Below, piece after piece: positions 1-10,223 of a DNA stretch of 64,000 nt. The position numbers were made by a program, and so were the translations under genes. Positions within the stretch are counted from its first letter, which is position 1. Each line of letters opens with the position of its first letter. The DNA is taken from positions 434,001 through 498,000 of the forward strand of contig NZ_CP012983.1 in assembly GCF_001411495.1 (NCBI RefSeq). Direction: 5' to 3'. The notes under the pieces are model-generated. The model worked only from the letters and a program-made list of their open reading frames with translations, made no database searches and had not been told where the DNA came from. Source of the stretch: Burkholderia cepacia ATCC 25416 (GTDB lineage Bacteria; Pseudomonadota; Gammaproteobacteria; Burkholderiales; Burkholderiaceae).

Positions 1-591
1 CGCGCGCTGCAGATCCAGGCGCGGATCGGCGAGCTCGAGGCGCGCGTGGCCGCGGCCGAATCGGCGCTCGATGCGATTCCGGTGCCGGTCTTCCTGCTCG
101 GCGCGCAGCGCGAATTGCGCTATACGAATCGCGCGGCCGATCAGCTGATCGCGGCGGAGCCGGCGTTGCGGGTGGTGAACGGGCGTTTCGCGCCGGAAGG
201 CTGCGTCGACGATGTGCATTGGCGGCACGCGTACGCGCGCGGCGGGCTGTTGTTGCGGCGCGCGACGGGCGAACCGCTGCCGCTGGCGTTGATGCCGGTG
301 CCCGAGCAGTCGCGCCTGATGCGCGAGCGGCCGGGCGTCGCGACGCTGATGACGGCCGCCGACCTGCGTTCGCCGTCGGCCCGCGCGCAGCGGCTGCGCG
401 TGTTCTACGGGCTGTCGTCGGCCGAGGCCGATCTCGCCGTGCTGCTGTGCTGCGACGGGCTGTCGCCGCAGGAATGCGCGGGGCTGCGCGGCGTGTCGAT
501 CGGCACGATCCGCACGCAGATCAAGTCGATCTACGCAAAGACGGCCGTGGCGCGCGCGGCGCAACTGACGTCGCTGGTCATGCAGACATGA
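1..591 (+). CDS. LuxR-family transcriptional regulator, C-terminal part (5' truncated by window edge)
   Basis: The reading frame is open from base 1, so the start lies outside the window; 196 residues are visible. A PAS-like segment (IPVPVFLLGAQRELRYTNRAA) is followed by a C-terminal LuxR/FixJ-type helix-turn-helix (YGLSSAEADLAVLLC, then SIGTIRTQIKSIYAKT), the DNA-binding part. The coiled start (IGELEARVAAAESALD) is typical of a linker before PAS. It ends before a hairpin terminator and a TRAP transporter operon on the same strand, which it might regulate; that is inference from position only. The signal-sensing N-terminus cannot be assessed. Confidence 0.8.
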   Translation, partial: RALQIQARIGELEARVAAAESALDAIPVPVFLLGAQRELRYTNRAADQLIAAEPALRVVNGRFAPEGCVDDVHWRHAYARGGLLLRRATGEPLPLALMPVPEQSRLMRERPGVATLMTAADLRSPSARAQRLRVFYGLSSAEADLAVLLCCDGLSPQECAGLRGVSIGTIRTQIKSIYAKTAVARAAQLTSLVMQT

Positions 592-593
592 CG

Positions 594-645
594 GCAACGG
601 CAGGCGAGCGCGCCTGTCGTTGCACGCTTTCCCCCTCGTTCTTTC
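594..645 (+). terminator. Rho-independent terminator after the luxR-type gene
   Basis: The inverted repeat at 595-606 and 611-622 (12 bp with one G-T mismatch, 4-nt loop) starts just after the stop codon and is followed by a pyrimidine-rich tract with several T runs. Confidence 0.6.
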
Positions 646-2606
<1,961 letters not shown>

Positions 2607-2610
2607 CGCC

Positions 2611-3963
2611 ATGGAACTCGCGATCCTGTCCGTCAGTTTTCTGATTTTCCTCGTGCTCGGCGTGCCCGTGTCGTTCGCGCTCGGCATCGCCTGCGTGCTG
2701 ACCTATATGGTCGAAGGCCTGCCGATCGCGACCGCGATGCAGGCGATGATCTCGGGGATGAATGCGTTTTCGTTCCTCGCCGTGCCGTTCTTCATCTTCT
2801 CCGGCGAACTGATGCTGCATGGCGGCATCGCGGACCGGATCCTGCGCTTCGCGCAGGCGACCGTCGGCCATTTCCGCGGCGGCCTCGGGATGGCGAACGT
2901 CGTCGCCTGCACGCTGTTCGGCGGCGTGTCGGGCTCGCCGACCGCCGATACGTCGGCGATGGGCGGCGTGGTGATTCCGCTGATGAAGCGCGAAGGCTAC
3001 AGCGCCGCGTACGCGGTCAACGTGACGACGCATGCGTCGCTCGCCGGCGCGCTGATGCCGACGTCGACCAACATGATCATCTACGCGTTCGCCGCGCAGG
3101 GCATCACCGGGATGCTGCACGGCCAGCCGGTGAGCGGCGTGTCGATCGGCGACCTGCTGTTTTCCGGGCTGCTGCCGGTGTTGTGGGTGATGGGCTTCGT
3201 GCTCGCCGCCGCGTACTGGCAGGCGGTGCGCCACGGCTACCCGCGCCGTGAAGACGGTTCGTCCGCGCTGCCCGCGTTTCCCGGCTGGTATGCGGTGCTG
3301 CGCAGCTTCGTCGGCGCGGTGCCCGGGCTGATGGTGATCGCGATCATCCTCGTGTGCGTCGCGAAGGGGATCGCGACCGCGACCGAAGCCGCCGCGATCG
3401 CCGTCGTGTACTCGCTCGTACTGACCGCGGTCGTGTACCGCACGCTGACGGCCGAGAAGCTGCGCCGCGCGCTGTCGCATGCGGCGCGCACGACGGGGGT
3501 CGTGCTGCTGCTGATCGCGGTGTCCAACATGCTGCGCTTCCAGATGTCGTACCTGGAGATTCCGGATGCGATCGAGGGGCTGCTGAAGCAGTCGACCGCC
3601 GCGCCGTGGCTGATGCTGCTGTACATCAACATCATCCAGGTGTTCCTCGGCACGTTCGTCGACATGGCCGCGCACATCCTGATCACGACGCCGCTGTTCC
3701 TGCCGATCGCGATGGCATGCGGTGTCGGGCCGGTGCAGTTCGGGATCATGCTGCTGCTGAACTGCTCGCTCGGCCTCGTGCATCCGCCGATCGGCTCGGT
3801 GCAGTTCGTCGGCTGCGCGATCGGCAACGTGTCGATCGGGGAGACGACGAAGATGGCGTGGCCGTATTACCTCGCGATCTTCAGTGCGATCAACATCGTC
3901 ACTTACATGCCGTTCTTCTCGACCTGGCTGCCCAGCTTGATCAGCGGACACGCGGTGTTCTGA
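2611..3963 (+). CDS. dctM: TRAP transporter large permease DctM
   Basis: A 450-residue inner-membrane protein with about 12 hydrophobic segments, the usual size for the DctM subunit that carries the Na+-coupled transport path. Family signatures include VPFFIFSGELMLHGGIADRI, VACTLFGGVSGSPTADTSAM and LVHPPIGSVQFVGCAIGN. It begins four bases after dctQ and completes the dctPQM operon. A hairpin terminator follows. The transported carboxylate cannot be inferred from sequence. Confidence 0.93.
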   Translation: MELAILSVSFLIFLVLGVPVSFALGIACVLTYMVEGLPIATAMQAMISGMNAFSFLAVPFFIFSGELMLHGGIADRILRFAQATVGHFRGGLGMANVVACTLFGGVSGSPTADTSAMGGVVIPLMKREGYSAAYAVNVTTHASLAGALMPTSTNMIIYAFAAQGITGMLHGQPVSGVSIGDLLFSGLLPVLWVMGFVLAAAYWQAVRHGYPRREDGSSALPAFPGWYAVLRSFVGAVPGLMVIAIILVCVAKGIATATEAAAIAVVYSLVLTAVVYRTLTAEKLRRALSHAARTTGVVLLLIAVSNMLRFQMSYLEIPDAIEGLLKQSTAAPWLMLLYINIIQVFLGTFVDMAAHILITTPLFLPIAMACGVGPVQFGIMLLLNCSLGLVHPPIGSVQFVGCAIGNVSIGETTKMAWPYYLAIFSAINIVTYMPFFSTWLPSLISGHAVF

Positions 3964-3982
3964 CCGGATGCGTTGCCTGACG

Positions 3983-4020
3983 CGGCGCCGGACGACCGAG
4001 GTTGTCCGGCGCCGTGTTCG
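3983..4020 (+). terminator. Terminator of the dctPQM operon
   Basis: A perfect 11-bp inverted repeat, CGGCGCCGGAC (3983-3993) and GTCCGGCGCCG (4004-4014), with a 10-nt loop, 20 bases after the dctM stop. A T-containing tail (TGTTCGTTTG) follows. It lies between convergent operons and may work in both directions. Confidence 0.65.
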
Positions 4021-4063
4021 TTTGCGCGGTGCCCTTTCAATTCACCGGAGCGCACATGCCCGC

Positions 4064-4306
4064 TCAATCCTGCCGCGCCTCCGGTTCTCCGTTTCCATCG
4101 GCCGACCGTTCGTCGCGCCGATCCGCAAGCTCGCGCCACAGCGCCGGGCGCGCGTGATCGCGCGGCGGCAGCGGGATCACGTGGGCCACCCCCCGCACGT
4201 TGATCACGGCTCCCGAGTCGGGCAGCGTGGCCGGAATGCCGGAGAGCGGCGGGTCGGTATCCGGTTCGGAAGCCGTACCCGGGCCGGGCGGGTGTCGAAG
4301 CATCAT
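4064..4306 (-). CDS. Small hypothetical protein at the distal end of the afc operon
   Basis: An 80-residue open frame starts 32 bases after the FAD-oxidase stop and has a ribosome binding site (GGGAG) before an ATGATG start. Codon third positions are mostly G or C, as in neighbouring genes. The protein is Pro/Arg/Asp-rich with a central stretch, GAVINVRGVAHVIPLPPRDH; no family is recognised, and no signal peptide or membrane segment is seen. It could be a real short last gene of the afc operon or a chance open frame. Confidence 0.4.
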   Translation of the reverse strand: MMLRHPPGPGTASEPDTDPPLSGIPATLPDSGAVINVRGVAHVIPLPPRDHARPALWRELADRRDERSADGNGEPEARQD

Positions 4307-4338
4307 GCGATTTCTCCCTGGCGCCGCGAAACGGCGCA

Positions 4339-5757
4339 TCAATAGCGCACACGCCCGATCAACCCCAACGGGTCGACGGCGTGCTGGACGGCGGCGGCGA
4401 GTTCCCGTTGCGCGGCCGGCACGTGCTTGCGGTAATACGCGACGTTGACCGGCCCGACGCCGTGCTCCGCGCTGAAGCAGCCGCCGGCCCGCACGACGCG
4501 CTCGTACAGCGCGCCGCGCAGCGCCACCTGCTGCAGCGGCCCGTAGCGCTCCGCGTCGGCGTGGGGGACCGACACGACGAGATGGCAGCCGCCGTCGCCG
4601 AAATGACCGAACGCGTGACAGCGCAGCGACGGATGCGCCGCCGCGATCCATTGCTCGGCATCGGCGACGAATGCGGCCAGCGCGCCGCGCGGAAACGACA
4701 CGTCGAACGACAGCGGAATGCCGTGCTGCGCAACCGCGACCGGCAGTGCATCGCGGATCCGCCAGAACCGTTCGGCCGGCGCGCAGGCCGCGTCGAGTAC
4801 CACGCGTTCGCCCGCCAGCGTGTCGAGCGTCGCGATCGTGCGTTCCTCGAGCAGCCCGTCGAGCCCCGGCATGCCGGTCGCGATCTCGACGAGCGCGTAG
4901 CATGCGGCGGCGTCGGCTTCAAACGGAATGCGCAGCGCCGGAAACGCGGCGGCGACGCAACCGACGGCCGCGGCCGACATGAATTCGAACGCCGACAGCA
5001 TCTCGCCGAACGCACGCTCGAACGCGAGCAGGCCGGCGAGCGCCGCGTCGTACGACGCAAACGCGACGAACGCGGCACACGACGACCGTTCGAGCGGCGC
5101 GAGCGCGAACGACACGGCCGTCACGAGCCCGTGGGCGCCGTTCGCGCCGATGAAGCATTGCGTGACGTCGAAACCCGCGTTGCGCTTGCGCAGCGGCGCG
5201 AGCGCGTCGATCACGGTGCCCGCCGCGTCGGCGAGCACGACTTCGACGCCGAGCACGTTGCGGCGCACGTCGCCGTACTTGATCAGGCGGCTGCCGCCCG
5301 CGTTGGCGCCGACGAGGCCGCCGGCCGCCGGATCGCTGCCGAGGTCGATCGGCAGGCAGAGGCCGGCGTCGGCCGCCACGCGGTTGATGTCGGACAGCCG
5401 CACGCCGGCCTCGACCGTGATGCTGCGATTCGCCGCGTCGAATGCGCGAACGGCGCGCATCCGGTCGAACGACACCACGCATTGCGTGCCGCTACGATCG
5501 GGCACGGCGGCGCCGACGAGCCCGGTGCGCGCCCCCTGTGCGACGAGCGCGATGCGGTGCGCGACGGCGACCCGCGCGAGCGCGCTCGTGTCGGCGGTCG
5601 ACGCCGGCCGCGCGACACCGAGCGCGACGCCGCTGTGCAGCGTCACGTCCGTCGCGTACGGCTCGCACGATTCGGCCGACGCACCGTCGAGCCAGCCGTC
5701 GCCGAGCGTCGCGGCGAGCGCGTGCCGTTGCGCGGCGCGGTCGGGCAGCGCGCTCAT
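4339..5757 (-). CDS. afcF: FAD-binding oxidase / D-2-hydroxyacid dehydrogenase-like (AfcF-like)
   Basis: A 472-residue flavoprotein of the FAD_binding_4 / vanillyl-alcohol-oxidase fold. The FAD site is marked by VAQGARTGLVGAAVP near residue 75 and SDPAAGGLVGANAGG near 140, with the C-terminal GHFGDGGCHLVVSVP and the signature CFSAEHGVGPVNVAYYRKH, as in GlcD/DLD-type oxidases. It likely oxidises a 2-hydroxy acid or an alcohol, possibly on the lipid. It is the second-last gene of the operon, two bases after a membrane-protein gene. By position and family I equate it with afcF of the B. cenocepacia afc cluster, which I recall as an FAD-dependent oxidoreductase needed for antifungal activity; not checked here. 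Confidence 0.82.
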   Translation of the reverse strand: MSALPDRAAQRHALAATLGDGWLDGASAESCEPYATDVTLHSGVALGVARPASTADTSALARVAVAHRIALVAQGARTGLVGAAVPDRSGTQCVVSFDRMRAVRAFDAANRSITVEAGVRLSDINRVAADAGLCLPIDLGSDPAAGGLVGANAGGSRLIKYGDVRRNVLGVEVVLADAAGTVIDALAPLRKRNAGFDVTQCFIGANGAHGLVTAVSFALAPLERSSCAAFVAFASYDAALAGLLAFERAFGEMLSAFEFMSAAAVGCVAAAFPALRIPFEADAAACYALVEIATGMPGLDGLLEERTIATLDTLAGERVVLDAACAPAERFWRIRDALPVAVAQHGIPLSFDVSFPRGALAAFVADAEQWIAAAHPSLRCHAFGHFGDGGCHLVVSVPHADAERYGPLQQVALRGALYERVVRAGGCFSAEHGVGPVNVAYYRKHVPAAQRELAAAVQHAVDPLGLIGRVRY

Positions 5758-5759
5758 CG

Positions 5760-6302
5760 TCAGCCGGCCCGCACGAGCTGCTTGCGCAGGCGGCCGCGCA
5801 CGACGACCAGCGCGATCAGCGGCACGACGCCGCCCCACAGCGGGCTGTGGCGCATCGCGATCGACACCGCGAGCGCGACGACGGTGACGGCGAGCAGCAC
5901 GATCGACAGCGAACGGGCGCGCGCATGGTCGACGAAGGTGCCGTCGACGAACCCGCCGTCCGACCACGCGGTATGCACGATGCCGACGACCAGCACGCAG
6001 ACGAGCATTGCGGCCGGCCCGAGTTCTTCTCCCCACAAACGGCTACCTGTCGGCGACACGAGCGCCAGCACCGCGCCGATCACGAGGAACAGGTCGACGC
6101 CGATCGCGATGCTGTTGCGGTCCGCGCGGCGGATCAGCCATGCGCCGTGCACGAGCGCGAGCACGCCGCCGATCAGGAACGCGTGCGTCCAGCGCACGTC
6201 CGGCTGTCCGGGCCCGAGCCGGCCGTAGAACAGGAACACGATCGCCGGCAGGAAGTTGCTCGCGTGCAGCAGGTAGTCGGTGATGGGATTGCTCGATTTC
6301 AT
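5760..6302 (-). CDS. Hypothetical multi-pass membrane protein of the afc operon
   Basis: A 180-residue integral membrane protein with about six hydrophobic segments, for example HAFLIGGVLALVHGAWLIR, GPAAMLVCVLVVGIVHTAW and LSIVLLAVTVVALAVSIA. No family is recognised with confidence. The ATG is preceded by AAGGAG with good spacing. It lies directly downstream of a two-gene ABC exporter, so it may be an accessory to that exporter or a membrane anchor for late lipid tailoring; both are inference. Confidence 0.75.
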   Translation of the reverse strand: MKSSNPITDYLLHASNFLPAIVFLFYGRLGPGQPDVRWTHAFLIGGVLALVHGAWLIRRADRNSIAIGVDLFLVIGAVLALVSPTGSRLWGEELGPAAMLVCVLVVGIVHTAWSDGGFVDGTFVDHARARSLSIVLLAVTVVALAVSIAMRHSPLWGGVVPLIALVVVRGRLRKQLVRAG

Positions 6303-6346
6303 CGGGGGATTCTCCTTCGTCGAAACAATGGGCGACGCGTCATGCG

Positions 6347-7426
6347 TCATGCGTCGTGCCAGCGGAACAGCCGCGCGGCGGCGAACAGGAACAGCGCCGT
6401 GCTCGCGGTCATGCCGAGCAGTTGCGGCGCGAGCTGCGCGTACGGGGCGCCGTCGACCAGCGCGCCGCGCAGCGCGACGGCGAACTGGTTGGTCGGCAGG
6501 AATGCGAGTACCGCCTTGAGCCAGGCCGGTGCGTCGTGCATCGGGATCGTCAGGTCGCTGAAGAACAGCAGCGGGTAGTAGGTGACGTTGCACGCGAGTT
6601 CGGCGGCCGCGAGCGACCGCGTGCGGCTCGCGAGCAGCACGCCGATGCTGAGCACCATCGCCGCGCCGAGCAGCACGATCGGCAAGGCGCGCAGCCCGTC
6701 CGGCGTCGCGATCGGCAGCGCGATGCCGAACGCGACGCGTGCGACCGTCAGCAGCACGAGCGCCGACAGCGCCATCATCACCATCCGCGCGACGATCAGC
6801 GCGGCGAGGAACACGCCGCGCGAGACCGGGAAGCACACGTACAGCTTGAAGGTATTGCGTTCGCGCAGCGACGCGATCGCGGTGGTCGTCGAGTTCAGGC
6901 CGATCGCCATGAACGCCATCACGAGAATGCCGGTCGCGAAGAACGCGCCATAGTCGAACGGGCGGCGCGCCGGTGCCGCGTTCTCGAAGCGCGCCTGCGC
7001 GGCCGGCAGCCCGAGCCGCTGCGCGGCGCAGCGGGCGAGCGCGATCTCGACGACGCGCGACGCGGCCTTGACCGCGAGCGAGCCGTTGAAGTCGTAGCGG
7101 ATCGTCGCCGGCGTGCGCTCGTCGGCGCCGAGCACGACGGTCACGCGATCGGCCGCCGCGCCGCGCCCGCCGAAGGTCGCCTTCACCGTGTCGCTGTGCG
7201 TGAGGCTGGCGACGATCTGCGCTTCGCATGCGCGGCTGTACGGCGTCGCGCCGCCGGGCACGTCGAACGCGATGTCGGCGGTGCCGAGCGACCCCGATCC
7301 GCCGAACGCGAACAGCATCACGCTCAGCAGGAACACCGGGAACACGAGCGTCCAGAACAGCGACGAGCGGCTGCGCAGATAACCGAGCAGCTCGTTGCGC
7401 ACGAGAATCAGGAACACCTTAGTCAT
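6347..7426 (-). CDS. ABC-2 type transporter permease
   Basis: A 359-residue permease with ABC-2 topology: one N-terminal transmembrane helix (SSLFWTLVFPVFLLSVMLF), a periplasmic domain of about 130 residues, then five or six C-terminal helices (GAFFATGILVMAFMAIGLNS through TASTALFLFAAARLFRWHDA). The motif LRERNTFKLYVCFPVSRGVF is the ABC-2 coupling region. Its start overlaps the upstream ATPase gene by 8 bases, so the two are probably cotranslated. It likely exports a lipid product or intermediate of the operon, or confers self-protection. Confidence 0.85.
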   Translation of the reverse strand: MTKVFLILVRNELLGYLRSRSSLFWTLVFPVFLLSVMLFAFGGSGSLGTADIAFDVPGGATPYSRACEAQIVASLTHSDTVKATFGGRGAAADRVTVVLGADERTPATIRYDFNGSLAVKAASRVVEIALARCAAQRLGLPAAQARFENAAPARRPFDYGAFFATGILVMAFMAIGLNSTTTAIASLRERNTFKLYVCFPVSRGVFLAALIVARMVMMALSALVLLTVARVAFGIALPIATPDGLRALPIVLLGAAMVLSIGVLLASRTRSLAAAELACNVTYYPLLFFSDLTIPMHDAPAWLKAVLAFLPTNQFAVALRGALVDGAPYAQLAPQLLGMTASTALFLFAAARLFRWHDA

Positions 7427-8432
7427 GGACGGGGCCCTCGGTACAGAGGCGCAGCAGGTCGCCCGGCGTGCTCGGCGCGAGCGCGAGATGCTGGATGCCC
7501 TGTTCGCCGACGATGCGGTGCACGTTCGGATGCAGCGTCGCATCGCCGAACACCTCGACGACGTGCGCGGCCGACACGCGCACGCCGGTCACGCCCGGCA
7601 GCGCCGCGAGCCGCTTGCGCAGCGCGCGTGCGTCGGCTTCGTCGCGGCAATGCAGGACCGCGCGCGCTTCGCCCACGAGCTCGGCGCGCAGCGCGTCCTT
7701 GTCGCCCTGGTAGCGCACGCCGCCGTCGCGCACCCAGACGAGATCGTCGACGACGGCAAGCTCCTCCTCGGCGTGGCAGATCATCGCGATGCTCGTGCCG
7801 CGCGCGCGGTGGCGCAGCAGGTCGATCACGACGCCGGCATAACGACGGTCGAGGCCGGTGAACGGTTCGTCGAGCACGGCCAGTTCGGGGCGGTGCGCGA
7901 GCGCCACGTAGAGATCCACGCGCTGGCGCTGCCCCTTCGACAGCGCGCGGCACGGCTTGTCGAGCAATTCGGCGATGCCGAGCGCCTCCGTGACCGCGGC
8001 GTCCGCGTGCACGTACATCGCGCAGTGCAGCGCGACGATCTCCGACACGCGGAGATGGTCGGGATACTCGACCTTCTGCAGCTGCGCGCCGAGCCGCCGC
8101 AGCGACGGCGTGTCGCGCATGAAGCGCGCGGCCGGCACGTCGAGCACGCGCACGTCGGTGCCGCCGCGCCGGAAGCCGAGCAGCGTTTCGAGCAGCGTGG
8201 TCTTGCCGGAACCGTTCGGCCCGACGATCGCCGTGACCGCGCCGAGCCGGAATCGCACGTGGCGCGCGGAGAAACGGAAATCGCCGGCCGCGACGTCGAT
8301 CGCGCGCGCGCCGAGCGCCGCACCCGGCGCGTGCGCATCGGGCGGCGGCTGCGAGGCCGTGCGCAGCGGCCGGTCGAACGCGGTGTGCGGGCCGAACAGC
8401 GCGCGCACGGAGGCGAGGAACGAATCGCTCAT
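7419..8432 (-). CDS. ABC transporter ATP-binding protein (ABC-2 exporter)
   Basis: A 337-residue ATPase. Walker A is GPNGSGKTT (around residue 70), the signature is ALSKGQRQR (LSKGQ rather than the consensus LSGGQ), and Walker B is LAVLDEPF. About 45 extra residues precede the nucleotide-binding domain, and about 90 residues after it form a C-terminal domain seen in drug/lipid exporter ATPases. It pairs with the overlapping ABC-2 permease gene. This is the second of two distinct ABC systems in the operon. Confidence 0.88.
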   Translation of the reverse strand: MSDSFLASVRALFGPHTAFDRPLRTASQPPPDAHAPGAALGARAIDVAAGDFRFSARHVRFRLGAVTAIVGPNGSGKTTLLETLLGFRRGGTDVRVLDVPAARFMRDTPSLRRLGAQLQKVEYPDHLRVSEIVALHCAMYVHADAAVTEALGIAELLDKPCRALSKGQRQRVDLYVALAHRPELAVLDEPFTGLDRRYAGVVIDLLRHRARGTSIAMICHAEEELAVVDDLVWVRDGGVRYQGDKDALRAELVGEARAVLHCRDEADARALRKRLAALPGVTGVRVSAAHVVEVFGDATLHPNVHRIVGEQGIQHLALAPSTPGDLLRLCTEGPVHD

Positions 8433-8445
8433 CGTCGGCTTCCTG

Positions 8446-9519
8446 TCAGTCGAACAGCATGACCTGCGTGTCGCGCGCGCCCCGGTACGGGTTGCGGCCG
8501 TGCGCGACCAGCATGTTGTCGACGACGAGCACGTCGCCGGCCTGCCACGGGAATGCGAGTTCCTCTTCGTCGAACGCGTCGTAGATCGCGACGAGATCGT
8601 CGAACGGCATCGGCGAGCCGTCGCCGTAGCGGATCTCGTACGGGAACGCGGCGCGCGCGCCGTACATGCGCTGCAGGTAGCGGTAGCTGAGCTCGCCCAT
8701 CGAGCGCGGGTTCGGGTGCTGCGCGCTCGCCTGGTTGAACCAGACGGTTTCGCCGGTGCGCGGATGCGCGCGCAGCGCGCTGCCGACGTGCGACACGGTC
8801 ACGCTGCCGTCGTCGAGCCAGCGGCAGCCGACGCCGCGTTCCGCGCACAGCCGCTCGACCTCGTCGCGGTCGCGCGTGCCGAACGCGTCGTGCCACGGCC
8901 GGTGGTATTCGGCGAACGGCAGGTTCGGGTTGGCGGCGAGGCCGTCCGCGCGATCGCCGGGCGCCGCGAAGTTGCGCAGGTACATCACGCCGCGGGCGGC
9001 GAACCGTTCGCGCAGCGCGGCCGGCACGCGCGCCGTCACGCGCCGCATGTCGCAGATCGGCGTTTCGCCGCCCGCATCGGCCGGCCGCCGGCAATAGAAC
9101 GCGACGAGGCGCGGGAACGCGGGCATGTAGGCCATCTCCTGATGCAGCCCGATCTTGAACGGCGGCGGCATGCGGGTCGATTCGTACACCTGGCCGTCGA
9201 TCTGCTTGCGCGGCGCGGCGCCCGCCGTGTAACCGTTCGCGTGCGCCGGATACAGCGCGCCGAGGCGGCCGAACGCGGCGGTGTCGGGCACCGCGAAACC
9301 GCGCCACAGCAGCGCGCCGCACGCGTCGAGCAGCGTGTCGATCGTGTCGAGCCGCGAGCGGTACCACGCGACGAACATCTCCGGCGAGGTCGCGAGCTCG
9401 GCGCTGCGCGGCGTCACGCACAGCGGCAGCGTCGCGCCGGGCGCGACCGCCGCGCAGTGCACGTCGTCGGCGCCGAGCCGCACGGCGGCGTGCGCGGCGA
9501 GAAAGGCGAGGTCGGTCAT
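8446..9519 (-). CDS. TauD/SyrP-like Fe(II)/2-oxoglutarate-dependent oxygenase
   Basis: A 357-residue TauD/TfdA-family oxygenase. The iron-binding facial triad appears as LHQEMAY (His-x-Glu near residue 125) and the distal histidine in DNMLVAHGRNPYRGARD, where the arginine would bind 2-oxoglutarate. The His-x-Glu form with a following M/AY is that of SyrP-like hydroxylases of lipopeptide pathways; the usual TauD residue is Asp. It probably hydroxylates (or desaturates) an acyl- or aminoacyl-ACP or the finished lipid. An intact carboxylate ligand argues against a halogenase. It is tightly packed between the methyltransferase and ABC ATPase genes. Confidence 0.85.
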   Translation of the reverse strand: MTDLAFLAAHAAVRLGADDVHCAAVAPGATLPLCVTPRSAELATSPEMFVAWYRSRLDTIDTLLDACGALLWRGFAVPDTAAFGRLGALYPAHANGYTAGAAPRKQIDGQVYESTRMPPPFKIGLHQEMAYMPAFPRLVAFYCRRPADAGGETPICDMRRVTARVPAALRERFAARGVMYLRNFAAPGDRADGLAANPNLPFAEYHRPWHDAFGTRDRDEVERLCAERGVGCRWLDDGSVTVSHVGSALRAHPRTGETVWFNQASAQHPNPRSMGELSYRYLQRMYGARAAFPYEIRYGDGSPMPFDDLVAIYDAFDEEELAFPWQAGDVLVVDNMLVAHGRNPYRGARDTQVMLFD

Positions 9520-9522
9520 CGC

Positions 9523-10185
9523 TCAGGCCAGCGCCGGTTTCTTCAGCAGGATCTCGAAGCCGAGCGCGCCGAGCCCGGCGCTCGGGCTGTAGATCGACGC
9601 GACGTCCGCGAGGCCGGCTTCGGCGACGAGCGCGTGCGCTTCGTCGAGCGTGATCTTTTCCTCGACGTGGGTCGGCGGATAGTCGGCGGCGGCGCGCATC
9701 TCGGTGAAGCGGTCGAGCAGGTGCTGCGGCGCGTCGCGGCGCATGTCGTGCACGAGCGCGATGCCGCCCGGCTCCAGCACGCGATACATCTCGGTCAGGC
9801 TGAGCGCCTTGTCGGGCAGGTGGTGCAGCGTCGCGCGGCCGACGGCCATCGTCAGTGTGCCGTCGTCGAACGGCAGCGCGAGCGCGTCGCCGACGCGCAT
9901 CTCGATCGTGTCGTCGAGATCGAGTTCGCGGATGCGCGGGCGGCCTTCGTCGAGCATCGCCGGATCGAGGTCGATGCCGACGTAGCGCCAGCCGCGCATC
10001 GCCGGGTCGGTGGCGAGCCGCACCGGCACGACGCCGGTGGCCGTGCCGATGTCGGCGATCACGCCGGGCGTCATCCCGCGCGCGAGCTGGCGGATGCGGC
10101 TGATGAACAGCAGGTCCCACGGTTCGAGCGTTTCGGTGGCGAAGCGATCGTAGTCGTTCGCCGGGCGCAGGTTCTTGAGCAGCAT
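9523..10185 (-). CDS. SAM-dependent class I methyltransferase
   Basis: A 220-residue Methyltransf_11/25-type enzyme. Motif I (VIADIGTATGVVPVRLA) and the acidic motif (YVGIDLDPAMLDEG) bind S-adenosylmethionine, followed by VGRATLHHLPD and VLEPGGIALVHD. The start was chosen at the ATG with AAAGGA upstream; the frame is open further upstream but lacks a better start. It may O-, N- or C-methylate the lipid product. It is three bases from the oxygenase gene, and a hydroxylation/methylation pair is plausible. Confidence 0.85.
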   Translation of the reverse strand: MLLKNLRPANDYDRFATETLEPWDLLFISRIRQLARGMTPGVIADIGTATGVVPVRLATDPAMRGWRYVGIDLDPAMLDEGRPRIRELDLDDTIEMRVGDALALPFDDGTLTMAVGRATLHHLPDKALSLTEMYRVLEPGGIALVHDMRRDAPQHLLDRFTEMRAAADYPPTHVEEKITLDEAHALVAEAGLADVASIYSPSAGLGALGFEILLKKPALA

Positions 10186-10223
10186 GACGTTCCTTTTGCT
10201 GAATGGTGCCGATGGATGAGGAT

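Noticed and set aside
4381..6228. A 615-residue plus-strand open frame opposite the FAD oxidase
   Set aside because: Arg/Gly/Asp-rich mirror of the high-GC coding strand; no recognisable motif.
8446..9519. Reading the TauD-like protein as a halogenase of the pathway
   Set aside because: The iron-ligand carboxylate (Glu in HQE) is present; Fe/2OG halogenases have Ala or Gly there.
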